Shown: positions 1 through 7,313, numbered from the stretch's first letter. The stretch is 14,406 nucleotides of DNA from Paenibacillus sp. (GCA_029256665.1 JAQSXN010000020.1:1-14406), one strand, 5' to 3'. A program made the numbers and translations. Notes: generated by a model from the letters alone, not told the origin.

Positions 1-4
1 CCAC

Positions 5-51
5 ATAAGAATTTATAAGTTTTCGGAGCATCCGAAATTACAAATTCTTAT
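5..51. repeat. Compound inverted repeat downstream of tatA
   Basis: Ten-base outer arms (ATAAGAATTT at 5-14, AAATTCTTAT at 42-51) enclose a seven-base inner stem (TTTCGGA at 21-27, TCCGAAA at 31-37) with a GCA loop. The two stems are separated by an unpaired internal loop. It begins 17 bases past the tatA stop on the minus strand, so it could act as a transcript end or RNA-stabilising hairpin for tatCA. No clear T tract follows on the minus strand, so a simple intrinsic terminator is not assured. A small mobile repeat is an alternative. Confidence 0.55.
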
Positions 52-67
52 TGGCGATAAAACCTAC

Positions 68-307
68 CTATAAACGCGGTCGCTCATCTTCGAGAGGCCT
101 CGATAGAGGTTTTCTCAATTCGTCTTTGGCGTCAATGGCAGCGGTGCCCGGAATGTCGTCCTCCACGATTCCGCGCGTCGAGCTGCGGAATTCGCGGAGC
201 GTGTCGCCGAATGCGCGGCCAAGCATGGGAAGCTTGGACGGTCCGAACACGATGAGCGCGATGAGCAGAATGATGATTAACCCGGATACGCCGATGTTGT
301 TGAACAT
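68..307 (-). CDS. tatA: Twin-arginine translocase subunit TatA (TatA/E family)
   Basis: Pore-forming subunit of the Tat pathway, which exports folded proteins across the cytoplasmic membrane. The 79-residue product has the family layout: a short N-terminal membrane helix (residues about 5-21), the FGPSKLP hinge (21-27), an amphipathic helix with [12 protein letters not shown] (29-40), then a charged, poorly conserved tail. The ATG at 307 is chosen because AAGGAG lies 9 nt upstream (317-322). An upstream in-frame ATG would overlap the tatC end and has no ribosome site. It lies 44 nt downstream of tatC and is probably co-transcribed with it. The order tatC-tatA is the reverse of the common tatA-tatC order. 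Specialisation as TatA or TatE cannot be decided from the sequence. Confidence 0.93.
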   Translation of the reverse strand: MFNNIGVSGLIIILLIALIVFGPSKLPMLGRAFGDTLREFRSSTRGIVEDDIPGTAAIDAKDELRKPLSRPLEDERPRL

Positions 308-351
308 GGGGTTGGCTCCTTTCTTATATGAGAGTAATGGCTGCCGAACCA

Positions 352-1101
352 TCAAGTCGGGTCGGGTCTGAGCATTGGGATGGAGTCGGCCAACCGTTTC
401 TTCGCGTACCTTCTCGACAGCAGCGCGCTAATCTCGAATAACAGAATTAGCGGCACGGTGACGGACAGATGGGAGACGAAGTCGGGCGGCGAGATGCAGG
501 AGCCGACGACGGCGAGACCGACATAGGCATATTTGCGCGTGACGGTGAGCCGCTCCGGCGTCAACACGCCGAGCCTTGTCAGAAACAGCATGACGATCGG
601 CATTTCGAACGCGACGCCAAGGGGAAACACGACGCTGAACATGAACACAAAATATCTATCGATGCCGTACGTCTCCACGGCGCCTACGGTGTGGTTCATC
701 TGCATCATGAACCGCATCATCATGGGGAACACGAGGAAGTAGCTGAACGACACCCCGCCCAGAAACAAGGCGAACGAAGCGGGGACGTAAGCGAGCGTGC
801 CCTTAGCCTCGCGGTCGGTAAGCCCCGGCCGCACGAACGCCCAAGTCTGATAGAGCAAGAGCGGCAGCGTGAACAGAATGGCGAATAGAAACGCGCACCG
901 GAGATAGATGAATAGTCCGTCCGTGAACGAGAACACGTTCCATTCGACGGCCGACGAGACGTTGTTGGATTTGATGTATCGCAGGATGCGGGGGGACAAG
1001 TATAGTCCCGCGCACATCGTGACGAAGAACCAGCCGACGACGAGGATTAGCCGCTTTCTAAGCTCGGAGAGATGGTTCACGAAGTCCTCCTGCATCTCCA
1101 A
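352..1101 (-). CDS. tatC: Twin-arginine translocase receptor TatC
   Basis: Multispanning receptor that binds twin-arginine signal peptides and recruits TatA. The 249-residue protein has six hydrophobic segments and the family landmarks: HLSELRKR near the N-terminus (Glu13), [12 protein letters not shown] with Glu98 (the position of the signal-binding Glu in E. coli TatC), FEMP at 165-168, and SPPD at 204-207. The start is taken as TTG at 1101, because AGAGGTGATC precedes it with the GAGG core about 7 nt away. The in-frame ATG at 1095 would give a product two residues shorter and is only slightly less well placed. The gene is divergent from the cytochrome c gene and lies upstream of tatA in the same direction. 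No twin-arginine substrate is encoded in the window. Confidence 0.95.
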   Translation of the reverse strand: MEMQEDFVNHLSELRKRLILVVGWFFVTMCAGLYLSPRILRYIKSNNVSSAVEWNVFSFTDGLFIYLRCAFLFAILFTLPLLLYQTWAFVRPGLTDREAKGTLAYVPASFALFLGGVSFSYFLVFPMMMRFMMQMNHTVGAVETYGIDRYFVFMFSVVFPLGVAFEMPIVMLFLTRLGVLTPERLTVTRKYAYVGLAVVGSCISPPDFVSHLSVTVPLILLFEISALLSRRYAKKRLADSIPMLRPDPT

Positions 1102-1166
1102 GGGATCACCTCTTTTACCATGTCATTCCTTATAGATTGCGTCTTTAGAGTTCGCCTTATGCGTAC

Positions 1167-1191
1167 CGCGGCACGTATATTCGATGCCGCG
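1167..1191. promoter_or_regulatory. Dyad in the tatC/cytochrome c divergent region
   Basis: CGCGGCA (1167-1173) and TGCCGCG (1185-1191) form a perfect seven-base dyad with an 11-nt centre containing TATATT. It lies between the divergent starts of tatC (1101) and the cytochrome c gene (1238). It could be an operator or a leader hairpin of the cytochrome transcript. No convincing -35/-10 pair for either gene was found, so the role is inference. Confidence 0.3.
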
Positions 1192-1237
1192 AACGGGAAA
1201 AGTAACCATATTCTTTCGAAAAATGAGGTGTATGCGA

Positions 1238-1630
1238 GTGAAGAGTCGGAACAAATGGACGCTCGGATTGGCAGGTTTGGCTCTCGTTTTCAGCTTGGCT
1301 GCATGCGGAGGGAATGCCAATAATGGCGCGAACAACGGCGCTGGCAATGGCGGCACGGCGAATAACGGCGGCGGAAACAATGCGGGCAACGGAGGCGCGG
1401 TCGACGCGGCTGCTGCCGAAGCGCTCTATAAGAACAGCTGCATCGGCTGTCACGCGGCTGATCTTGCGGGCGGCGCGGGTCCGAACCTGCAGAAGGTCGG
1501 CGGCGAGATGACCGCGGAGCAGATTCACGACAAAATCGCGAACGGAGGCGGCGGGATGCCGGCCTTTAAAGACCAGTTGACGGATGCGGAGATCGATTCG
1601 CTTACAAGCTGGCTGGCGGCCAAGAAGTAG
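1238..1630 (+). CDS. Lipoprotein c-type cytochrome (cytochrome c551-like)
   Basis: Small one-haem electron carrier held on the outer face of the membrane, similar in plan to the Bacillus CccB cytochrome c551. With GTG at 1238 as start the product is 130 residues. It has a lysine/arginine N-terminus, a hydrophobic stretch, and the lipobox LAAC with Cys23 as the predicted lipidated residue. A flexible Asn/Gly-rich tether follows (24-53), then the haem site CIGCH (68-72) and a probable axial Met107 in GGMPAF. GTG 1238 is preferred because GAGG at 1225-1228 is 9 nt upstream. ATG 1232 would be only 3 nt from it, and the longer ORF start at 1184 lacks a site. The signal is Sec/lipoprotein type, not twin-arginine. 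An exact orthology call (cccB) is not certain. Confidence 0.88.
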   Translation: MKSRNKWTLGLAGLALVFSLAACGGNANNGANNGAGNGGTANNGGGNNAGNGGAVDAAAAEALYKNSCIGCHAADLAGGAGPNLQKVGGEMTAEQIHDKIANGGGGMPAFKDQLTDAEIDSLTSWLAAKK

Positions 1631-1646
1631 CAATGCCTGCGCGCGC

Positions 1647-1699
1647 AAAAAGCCGTTTCGCCATGATCCCCCGATCATGCGGCGAAACGGCTTTTTTTT
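1647..1699 (+). terminator. Rho-independent terminator after cytochrome c gene
   Basis: Arms AAAAAGCCGTTTCGCC (1647-1662) and GGCGAAACGGC (1681-1691) pair. An inner ATGATC/GATCAT stem closes on a CCCC loop, with a two-base GC bulge. Eight T residues follow. It starts 16 nt after the stop codon. The A run on the 5' side means it could also work on the other strand. Confidence 0.93.
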
Positions 1700-1816
1700 G
1701 GCTGCAATGGGTCTATCTGATCGCGTCGGGCTATGCGATTCCGGTGCTTGCGGCAGGCGAGCCGGCATCGAGGCCGAACGGGCGCGCGGAGAGCGGCCGG
1801 GCCGCGCCGGAACAGG
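1700..1816. other. GC-rich intergenic stretch without a supported gene
   Basis: The gene-free interval between the cytochrome gene and cysJ covers 1631-1983. After the terminator, this part is GC-rich and includes a GGCGCG/CGCGCC inverted pair (1781-1786, 1803-1808). One plus frame runs open to 1830 with a hydrophobic then Ala/Gly-rich reading, but it starts inside the terminator and has no ribosome site. It may be a decayed coding remnant or chance. Confidence 0.4.
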
Positions 1817-1880
1817 GAATTCAATCATAAGAAAAGCTCACTTATGAATTCAATATTTCTTATAGACAGAATTCGTCAAT
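1817..1880. promoter_or_regulatory. Candidate operator array upstream of cysJI
   Basis: CATAAG (1826-1831) and CTTATG (1841-1846) form a perfect dyad with a 9-nt centre. ATAAGAAA (1827-1834) also pairs with TTTCTTAT (1856-1863), giving three ATAAG/CTTAT half-sites. The word GAATTCAAT occurs at 1817-1825 and 1846-1854, and GAATTC again at 1869-1874. The array ends immediately upstream of the cysJ -35. That placement fits a LysR-type activator. In Bacillus subtilis cysJI is activated by the LysR protein CysL. The regulator's identity here is inference. Confidence 0.4.
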
Positions 1881-1884
1881 TTCA

Positions 1885-1913
1885 TTGACCGAAACTGGCG
1901 TCTATGATAATTT
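1885..1913 (+). promoter_or_regulatory. Sigma-A-type promoter for cysJI
   Basis: TTGACC (1885-1890) and TAATTT (1908-1913) are separated by exactly 17 nt. Transcription from here would give a leader of about 60 nt before the cysJ start. The leader contains two abutting copies of ACTTGGAA (1933-1940 and 1941-1948). Confidence 0.55.
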
Positions 1914-1983
1914 TAGAACAGGTTAAATTCATACTTGGAAACTTGGAATTGAAGTGCACAGATTCGATGCGAGGTGGATGAAG

Positions 1984-3861
1984 TTGCAACTTAAGGTGAC
2001 GAACAGTCCGTTCAACGAAACGCAGGTCGAGCTGCTTAACAAGCTGTTGCCGACTTTGACGGATACCCAGATTCAGTGGCTTAACGGATACACGACTTTC
2101 TACCGTACGGGCGCGGCTTCCGCGGAATCGGCGGTAGCGCTGCAAGAGCAATCGCCCGTTGCGGTCGCGACAGCGCTTCCAGACGAGGCGACGGCAGAGC
2201 CGGCAGCGCCTGCCTTGCCGCGCGAGGCGACCATTCTATTCGGCTCGCAGACGGGCAATTCGCAGCGCCTGGCGGGCAAGCTTGCCGCCCAGCTCAAGGA
2301 GAAGGGCTTCGAGGTAACGCTATCGGCGATGAACGCGTTCAAGACGAACGGCCTCAAGAAATCGCCATATCTGTTCATCGTGGCGAGCACGCACGGAGAA
2401 GGCGATCCGCCGGACAACGCGCTCACGTTCCACGAGTTTCTGCATGGCAAGCGCGCGCCTAAGCTGGACGGCATCAAGTTCTCCGTGCTGGCGCTGGGCG
2501 ACACGTCCTACGAATTCTTCTGCAAGACGGGACAAGATTTCGACAACCGTCTTGCCGAGCTTGGCGCGGAACGCATCGCGCCGCGCGTCGATTGCGACGT
2601 CGACTTCGACGGACCGGCAACGCAGTGGCTGGCAAGCGTTGTAGGCGCCGTATCGGAAGCGCCCGCAGCTACGGCCGCTGCTGCGGCATCGACCGCTCCG
2701 GCCGGAGCATCGGCCGCTTCCGCAGCGGAGTCGGAATATTCGCGTTCCAATCCGTTCAAAGCGGAAGTGCTTACGACCATTAACTTGAACGGCCGCGGGT
2801 CCGACCGCGAAACCCGCCATCTGGAGATCTCGCTGGAAGGCTCCGGCCTAACGTACGACCCGGGCGATTGCGTCGGCATCTATCCGGAGAACGATCCCGC
2901 GCTAGTCGACGCCATAATCGCCGAGATGAAGTGGAACGGCAGCGAGAACGTCGTCGCGGGCAAGGACGGAGAAGACGGGCAGTTGCGCGGAGCGTTGCTT
3001 CGCCAGTTCGAGATCACGGTTCTGACTCGTCCGTTGCTGGAGAAGGCCGCTGCTTTCTCGGAGAACGGCAAGCTGGCCGAGCTGGTATTGCCGGATAATA
3101 AGGAAGCGTTCAAGGCGTATGCGAACGGCCGCGATCTGCTGGATCTGCTTCAGGATTTCGGTCCTTGGAAGCTGACGGCGGCGGATCTCGTGTCCATCCT
3201 TCGCAAGCTGCCGCCGCGCCTGTATTCCATCGCAAGCAGCAACAAAGCGAATCCGGACGAAGTGCACGTCACCATTCGCAAGGTCGAGTATGAAGCACAT
3301 GGACGGCAACGAGGCGGAGTATGCTCCGTGCAAGTATCCGAACGTTTGGAGGCGGGCGACACGCTCCCGATCTTCATCCAGAACAATCCCAACTTCAAGC
3401 TTCCCGCCAATCCGGAAACGCCGGTCATCATGATCGGTCCCGGCACGGGCGTCGCTCCGTTCCGCGCATTCCTGGAGGAGCGCGAGGAGCTTGGATCGGA
3501 AGGCAAAACATGGCTATTCTACGGCGATCGCCACTTCGTGACGGACTTCCTCTACCAGACGGACTGGCAGCGGATGCTGAAGGACGGCGTGCTGACGAAG
3601 CTGGACGTGGCGTTCTCCCGCGATTCCGAGGAGAAGGTATACGTACAGCACAGAATGCTGGAGCAGGGCGCGGAGCTTTACGCATGGCTTCAAGAAGGCG
3701 CGCACGTATACGTGTGCGGCGACGAGAAACATATGGCGCATGACGTTCATGCGGCGCTGCTTTCTATCGTCGAGAAGCAAGGCGGATTAAGCGGCGAGGC
3801 TGCCGCTGCATACGTAGCCGATCTGCAAGCAAATGGGCGTTATCAACGCGACGTTTATTAG
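1984..3861 (+). CDS. cysJ: Assimilatory sulfite reductase (NADPH) flavoprotein subunit CysJ
   Basis: Passes electrons from NADPH through FAD and FMN to the CysI haemoprotein for six-electron reduction of sulfite to sulfide in the cytoplasm. The 625-residue product has an N-terminal flavodoxin domain (about 82-220, FMN loop FGSQTGNS). An Ala/Ser-rich linker follows (about 225-250). The ferredoxin-reductase half has the FAD motif RLYSIASS (412-419), the NADPH motif GPGTGVAPFRAF (485-496), CGDEKHM (578-584) and the typical C-terminus RYQRDVY. TTG 1984 is chosen because GAGG (1971-1974) is 9 nt upstream and the resulting MQLKVTNSPFN matches the Bacillus CysJ N-terminus as I recall it. ATG 1978 (627 residues) is only 3 nt from that site, and GTG 1954 is less likely. 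cysI begins 24 nt after the stop. Confidence 0.96.
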   Translation: MQLKVTNSPFNETQVELLNKLLPTLTDTQIQWLNGYTTFYRTGAASAESAVALQEQSPVAVATALPDEATAEPAAPALPREATILFGSQTGNSQRLAGKLAAQLKEKGFEVTLSAMNAFKTNGLKKSPYLFIVASTHGEGDPPDNALTFHEFLHGKRAPKLDGIKFSVLALGDTSYEFFCKTGQDFDNRLAELGAERIAPRVDCDVDFDGPATQWLASVVGAVSEAPAATAAAAASTAPAGASAASAAESEYSRSNPFKAEVLTTINLNGRGSDRETRHLEISLEGSGLTYDPGDCVGIYPENDPALVDAIIAEMKWNGSENVVAGKDGEDGQLRGALLRQFEITVLTRPLLEKAAAFSENGKLAELVLPDNKEAFKAYANGRDLLDLLQDFGPWKLTAADLVSILRKLPPRLYSIASSNKANPDEVHVTIRKVEYEAHGRQRGGVCSVQVSERLEAGDTLPIFIQNNPNFKLPANPETPVIMIGPGTGVAPFRAFLEEREELGSEGKTWLFYGDRHFVTDFLYQTDWQRMLKDGVLTKLDVAFSRDSEEKVYVQHRMLEQGAELYAWLQEGAHVYVCGDEKHMAHDVHAALLSIVEKQGGLSGEAAAAYVADLQANGRYQRDVY

Positions 3862-3885
3862 GAGATAAGGAAGGAGCGGACAGCA

Positions 3886-5628
3886 GTGACGAAACAGAAA
3901 GTACAGCCGATCGGCGGACCTCCGAGCGATGTCGAGCAGCTTAAGATTGAAAGCAACTATTTGCGCGGATCGTTGGTCGAAACGCTGGCCAACCGGATTA
4001 CGGGCGGGATGACCGAGCTCGACAACCGTCTGATGAAATTCCACGGCAGCTATATGCAGGACGACCGCGACGTGCGCAACGAACGCCAGAAGCAGAAGCT
4101 GGAGCCCTCGTACCAATTCATGCTTCGCGTCGTGACGCCGGGCGGCGTGTCGACTCCCGAGCAGTGGCTGGAGATCGACAAGCTGGCGCAGAAGTACGGA
4201 AGCGGCAGCATTCGCCTGACGACTAGACAGGCGTTCCAATTGCACGGCGTGCTGAAGTGGAACCTGAAGCAGACGATCCGCCAGATCAACGACGTGATGC
4301 TCACGACGCTCGCGGCTTGCGGCGACGTAAACCGCAACGTCATGTGTACGCCGAATCCGGAGCAATCCGAGGTTCATAGCGAGGTCCACATGTGGTCCGA
4401 GCGTCTGACGACGCATCTGGCGCCTAAGACGCCGGCCTATCACGAGATTTGGCTGGACGGCGAGAAAGTGGATACAGGCGAGAAGCCTAAGGCGGAGTCG
4501 GGCCTCGCGGGCAACGCCGTGGAACCGATGTACGGCCCGGTTTATCTGCCGCGTAAGTTCAAGATCGGCATTGCGGTGCCGCCTTCCAACGACGTCGACG
4601 TGTATTCGCAGGATTTGGGTTACATCGCCGTCATGGAGAAGGGCAAGCTGCTAGGCTTTAACGTCATCGTAGGCGGCGGCATGGGCATGACCCACGGCGA
4701 TACCAATACGTATCCGCAGCTAGGCCGCGTCATCGGCTTCTGTACGCCGGATCAAATTCTGGACGTGGCGGAGAAGACGATTACGATTCAGCGCGATTAC
4801 GGCAACCGTTCCGTGCGCAAGTACGCGCGGTTCAAATATACGGTCGACCGCCACGGCCTAGACTGGTTCGTTGGCGAACTCCACGAGCGTTTAGGCTGGG
4901 AGCTGGCGCCGGCGCGTCCGTTCCACTTTGATTCCAATGGCGATCGTTACGGCTGGAACAAAAACAAAAACGGCAAGTGGAACTTCACGATCTACGTCAA
5001 CAGCGGACGCATTATCGATACCGAAAAGAGCAAGCTGATGACCGGCCTTCGCGAAATCGCCAAGATCCATTCGGGCGACTTCCGTCTGACGGCGAACCAG
5101 AACCTCATCATCGGCAACATTGCGGCAAAGGACAAGAAGAAGATCACGGCGCTGATGGAACAATACGGCATCACGGACGGCTCCGAGCTGGTCGCGATGC
5201 GCCGCAGCTCGATCTCTTGCGTGGCGTTGCCGACCTGCGGACTCGCAATGGCGGAAGCGGAGCGTTACCTGCCTTCTCTAATCGAGAAGTTGGAGCCCGC
5301 GCTTAACGAAGCTGGACTTCGCGACGAGGAAATCAACATCCGGATGACGGGCTGTCCGAACGGCTGCGGCCGTCCGGCGCTTGGCGAAGTATCGTTTATC
5401 GGCAAGTCTCCGGGCAAATACAACATGTATCTCGGCGCCAGCTTCTCCGGCGACCGTCTGAGCAAGCTGTACCGCGAAAACATCGGAGAGAACGAAATCG
5501 TCGATACGCTGACGCCGATGTTGCAGCACTTCGCATCGGATCGCGCGCATGGCGAACATTTCGGCGACTTCGTCGTCCGGAGCGGCTACGTCAAGGCGGT
5601 AACCGACGGAACGGATTTCCATAGCTAA
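3886..5628 (+). CDS. cysI: Assimilatory sulfite reductase (NADPH) haemoprotein subunit CysI
   Basis: Catalytic subunit that reduces sulfite to sulfide using a coupled sirohaem and [4Fe-4S] cluster, with electrons from CysJ. The 580 residues are close to the usual length of about 570. The cluster/sirohaem cysteines are intact in SCVALPTC (Cys445, Cys451) and TGCPNGCG (Cys490, Cys494). Basic residues expected in the sulfite pocket are present: Arg81 in LRVVTPGG, Arg150 in DVNRN, and Lys224 and Lys226 in RKFKIG. The start is GTG 3886, with AAGGAG at 3871-3876, 9 nt upstream. It follows cysJ in a two-gene operon that ends at the hairpin at 5646. Ferredoxin-dependent sulfite reductases share the fold, but the adjacent cysJ argues for the NADPH enzyme. 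Confidence 0.97.
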   Translation: MTKQKVQPIGGPPSDVEQLKIESNYLRGSLVETLANRITGGMTELDNRLMKFHGSYMQDDRDVRNERQKQKLEPSYQFMLRVVTPGGVSTPEQWLEIDKLAQKYGSGSIRLTTRQAFQLHGVLKWNLKQTIRQINDVMLTTLAACGDVNRNVMCTPNPEQSEVHSEVHMWSERLTTHLAPKTPAYHEIWLDGEKVDTGEKPKAESGLAGNAVEPMYGPVYLPRKFKIGIAVPPSNDVDVYSQDLGYIAVMEKGKLLGFNVIVGGGMGMTHGDTNTYPQLGRVIGFCTPDQILDVAEKTITIQRDYGNRSVRKYARFKYTVDRHGLDWFVGELHERLGWELAPARPFHFDSNGDRYGWNKNKNGKWNFTIYVNSGRIIDTEKSKLMTGLREIAKIHSGDFRLTANQNLIIGNIAAKDKKKITALMEQYGITDGSELVAMRRSSISCVALPTCGLAMAEAERYLPSLIEKLEPALNEAGLRDEEINIRMTGCPNGCGRPALGEVSFIGKSPGKYNMYLGASFSGDRLSKLYRENIGENEIVDTLTPMLQHFASDRAHGEHFGDFVVRSGYVKAVTDGTDFHS

Positions 5629-5645
5629 CCTATATTAAGGATAAG

Positions 5646-5685
5646 AAGCGCGGCTCCCAAACGAAGATTGGGAGCCGCGCTTATT
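5646..5685 (+). terminator. Hairpin terminator after cysI
   Basis: A perfect 15-bp stem (AAGCGCGGCTCCCAA at 5646-5660, its complement at 5668-5682) with a seven-base loop starts 17 nt past the cysI stop. The trailing T run is short and interrupted (TTATTT), so termination may be incomplete, but the stem is very stable. Confidence 0.8.
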
Positions 5686-5857
5686 TGGTGAAGAAAATAG
5701 CAAATGAATAGACCGTTAGTAAATAATCTTACAAAAAAATGAGAGAATGAGAGCTGCAAGTTGCCCTAACAAGGGTTTGAGAGCGCCCCCTCCCGGACAT
5801 GCTGATAAGACCACGCTACATCCATTCCAGTCCATAGACATTGAAGGAGGGCATTGT

Positions 5858-6109
5858 ATGGTAGGCATTCATCCCGCGCATCGACGCATGGCGGAGCTTA
5901 CGCTCAAAGCCAGAGCGATCGGAGGTTATCACATGTTGTCTCCGCTGGAGAAGAGGGAGCTCGAGCATTGCATGAAGGTGAACTACGATCTGGTGTCCAA
6001 TCTGGATTCGCTTAAGTCGGTCGCGTTCGTCGCGTATACGACGGGGGATGCCGAATGGCATCAGGAGCTGTGCGCCAAGATCGAGGAGTTGGAAGCGAAA
6101 CTGCTGTAG
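5858..6109 (+). CDS. Small conserved-looking protein of unknown function
   Basis: An 83-residue soluble protein whose function I do not recognise. ATG 5858 has an excellent ribosome site, GAAGGAGG at 5843-5850, 7 nt upstream. An upstream open stretch from 5747 in the same frame has no such site. The protein has no signal peptide or membrane segment. It is rich in Glu, Leu, Ala and His, and most of it looks helical. There is a charged helix with LSPLEKRELEHCMKVN, a central NLDSLKSVAFVAYTTGD, and a C-terminal helix EELCAKIEELEAKLL-like in heptad spacing (QELCAKIEELEAKLL). Two cysteines are present without a metal-binding pattern. Similar short proteins seem familiar from Paenibacillus genomes, but I cannot name the family with confidence. 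It stands alone between the cysJI terminator and the isomerase gene. Confidence 0.75.
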   Translation: MVGIHPAHRRMAELTLKARAIGGYHMLSPLEKRELEHCMKVNYDLVSNLDSLKSVAFVAYTTGDAEWHQELCAKIEELEAKLL

Positions 6110-6253
6110 CCTAAGCCTCCCAATAGGTCAACCAGAGTTAAACGGGAACGTCACACTCGTTAATACCAGGCAAGCAGGAGCTCGCGCACAATCGTATACT
6201 CATCTTATACAGGTTAGTCCTACCCATTAACGATGAGAAGGCGGCGAGCTGAA

Positions 6254-7024
6254 ATGAAAAAATCGATGATAGCAGCCCAGTTATACACACTCAGGGAGTT
6301 TTGCAAGGACGAGGCGGGACTACGCGAATCTCTGCGCAAGGTCAAAGAAATCGGATACGAAGCCGTTCAAGTGTCCGGCGTTGGCCCGATCGATCCCCAA
6401 ATCGTGAAAGCGATCGCCGACGAATACGGCCTTGCGATCTGCGCGACGCATGTCGGCTATGACGCATTGACGACGGATCTCGAAGCCACTATCGCGAAGC
6501 ATAAGCTGTGGAACTGCAAATACGTGGGACTCGGCGCCATTCCGGAGTCGTTCCGCAATGCGGGCGGCGAAGGTTACGCCGAATTCGCGGGCATCGCAAG
6601 CGACATCGGCCGCAAGCTGGCCGAGCATGACCTGCAATTTATTTATCACAACCATCACTTTGAATACACGAAGTATGAAGGACGCACCGGCATGAGCATT
6701 CTGCAAGGCGAAAGCGACAAGGACGCGGTGCACTTCGAGCTGGACATGTATTGGGTGCAAGCCGGCGGAGCGAGCCCGGTCGAAGCGGTTCGCGAGGTAG
6801 ACGGCCGCATGCGCGTCGTTCATCTGAAGGATATGGCGATCGTCGACAATAAGCAAGTGTTTGCCGAGATTGGCGAAGGCAACCTCAATTTTCCGGCCAT
6901 TATCGACGCTTGCCGCGAGATCGGCGTGGAGTGGTACGTCGTGGAGCAGGACGTATGCCTACGCGATCCGTTCGAGAGCCTGGCGATGAGCTTCCGTTAC
7001 TTGAGCTCGCTTGCGGCGGAGTAA
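6254..7024 (+). CDS. Sugar phosphate isomerase/epimerase (xylose isomerase-like TIM barrel)
   Basis: Metal-dependent isomerase or epimerase of the AP-endonuclease-2/xylose-isomerase-like superfamily (IolE/IolI relatives), cytoplasmic. The 256 residues cover the whole barrel. Visible landmarks are QLYTLREF near the N-terminus, HVGYD (66-70), HNHHFEY (132-138), ELDMYWVQAGG with Asp164, VVHLKD with His190 and Lys192, GEGNLNFPAI (207-216), and VEQD with Glu231. The Asp, His and Glu match the usual metal-ligand positions. ATG 6254 is used because the barrel begins directly at KKSMIAAQL and AAGGCGG lies about 9 nt upstream. ATG 6233 would add seven mostly basic residues. No neighbouring sugar gene reveals the substrate. 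The gene has its own terminator and is probably monocistronic. Confidence 0.87.
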   Translation: MKKSMIAAQLYTLREFCKDEAGLRESLRKVKEIGYEAVQVSGVGPIDPQIVKAIADEYGLAICATHVGYDALTTDLEATIAKHKLWNCKYVGLGAIPESFRNAGGEGYAEFAGIASDIGRKLAEHDLQFIYHNHHFEYTKYEGRTGMSILQGESDKDAVHFELDMYWVQAGGASPVEAVREVDGRMRVVHLKDMAIVDNKQVFAEIGEGNLNFPAIIDACREIGVEWYVVEQDVCLRDPFESLAMSFRYLSSLAAE

Positions 7025-7043
7025 TTCATTTCATCCGTTGGTC

Positions 7044-7089
7044 AAAAAGCCTTCGACCCTCACGTAAAGTGAGGGTTGAAGGCTTTTTT
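7044..7089 (+). terminator. Rho-independent terminator after the isomerase gene
   Basis: A 20-base arm (7044-7063, AAAAAGCC...CCCTCAC) pairs with 7069-7089 across a GTAAA loop, with one G-U wobble. The hairpin ends in six T residues, starting 20 nt after the stop codon. Confidence 0.93.
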
Positions 7090-7095
7090 GTTAAC

Positions 7096-7181
7096 GTGCC
7101 TGGGGAGCGCAGTTTGCGCGCTGGAACCCGATTTTTTCGGGTTGCAGTGCCCGAGACGCGCGGTTTGCGCGTTGGAACCCG
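7096..7181. repeat. Two copies of a 35-nt repeat with a 16-nt spacer
   Basis: Positions 7096-7130 and 7147-7181 align without gaps at 29 of 35 bases, both starting GTGCC and ending TGGAACCCG. The best core is GTTTGCGCGCTGGAACCCG against the same with one C-to-T change. The spacer completes a small hairpin (AACCCG at 7125-7130, CGGGTT at 7138-7143). It lies in the 324-nt gap between the isomerase and bdbD, directly after the terminator. No gene is supported here. Two copies with a short spacer do not make a CRISPR array. A dispersed intergenic repeat is more likely. Confidence 0.6.
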
Positions 7182-7263
7182 TCATGTGCTATTCTTAAAA
7201 AGCTTGTTTTGTCAATCGCGCATACATAGTTAAAGTTACTTTCATAACAAACGTTAAAAATTT

Positions 7264-7313
7264 GTACCATTTTCCTCTTGCGGGTTATGGAGGATGTTCT
7301 TCCGTTATGGTAC
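7264..7313 (+). promoter_or_regulatory. Inverted repeat in the bdbD upstream region
   Basis: GTACCAT (7264-7270) and ATGGTAC (7307-7313) form perfect seven-base arms, with an inner TCCTC/GAGGA pair (7273-7277, 7290-7294). It ends 35 nt before the bdbD start and could be a leader stem or operator. A -35-like TTGTCA lies at 7209-7214, but no convincing -10 is correctly spaced from it, so the promoter is unassigned. Confidence 0.3.

Noticed and set aside
469..888. Plus-strand open frame rich in His/Glu/Arg
   Set aside because: It is the complement of tatC and shows no start site or recognisable domain.
1157..1828. Minus-strand open frame of 223 codons
   Set aside because: It is Arg/Ala/Pro-rich without a domain, runs through the cytochrome gene and its terminator, and lacks a ribosome site; a shadow of GC-rich DNA.
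1633..1830. Plus-strand frame reading like a signal peptide (WLQWVYLIASGYAIPVLAAG)
   Set aside because: The hydrophobic part is partly created by the T run of the terminator, there is no ribosome site, and transcription would stop before it.
3787..4443. Minus-strand open frame of 218 codons opposite cysI
   Set aside because: It is antisense to strongly conserved cysI sequence and His/Arg/Leu-rich in the way expected of a complementary reading; no domain.
5686..5857. Possible riboswitch or structured leader before the 83-residue gene
   Set aside because: Only a short CCCT/AGGG pairing was visible, and no match to a riboswitch core that I know.
7096..7181. CRISPR array
   Set aside because: Only two imperfect repeats with a 16-nt spacer, and no cas gene nearby.
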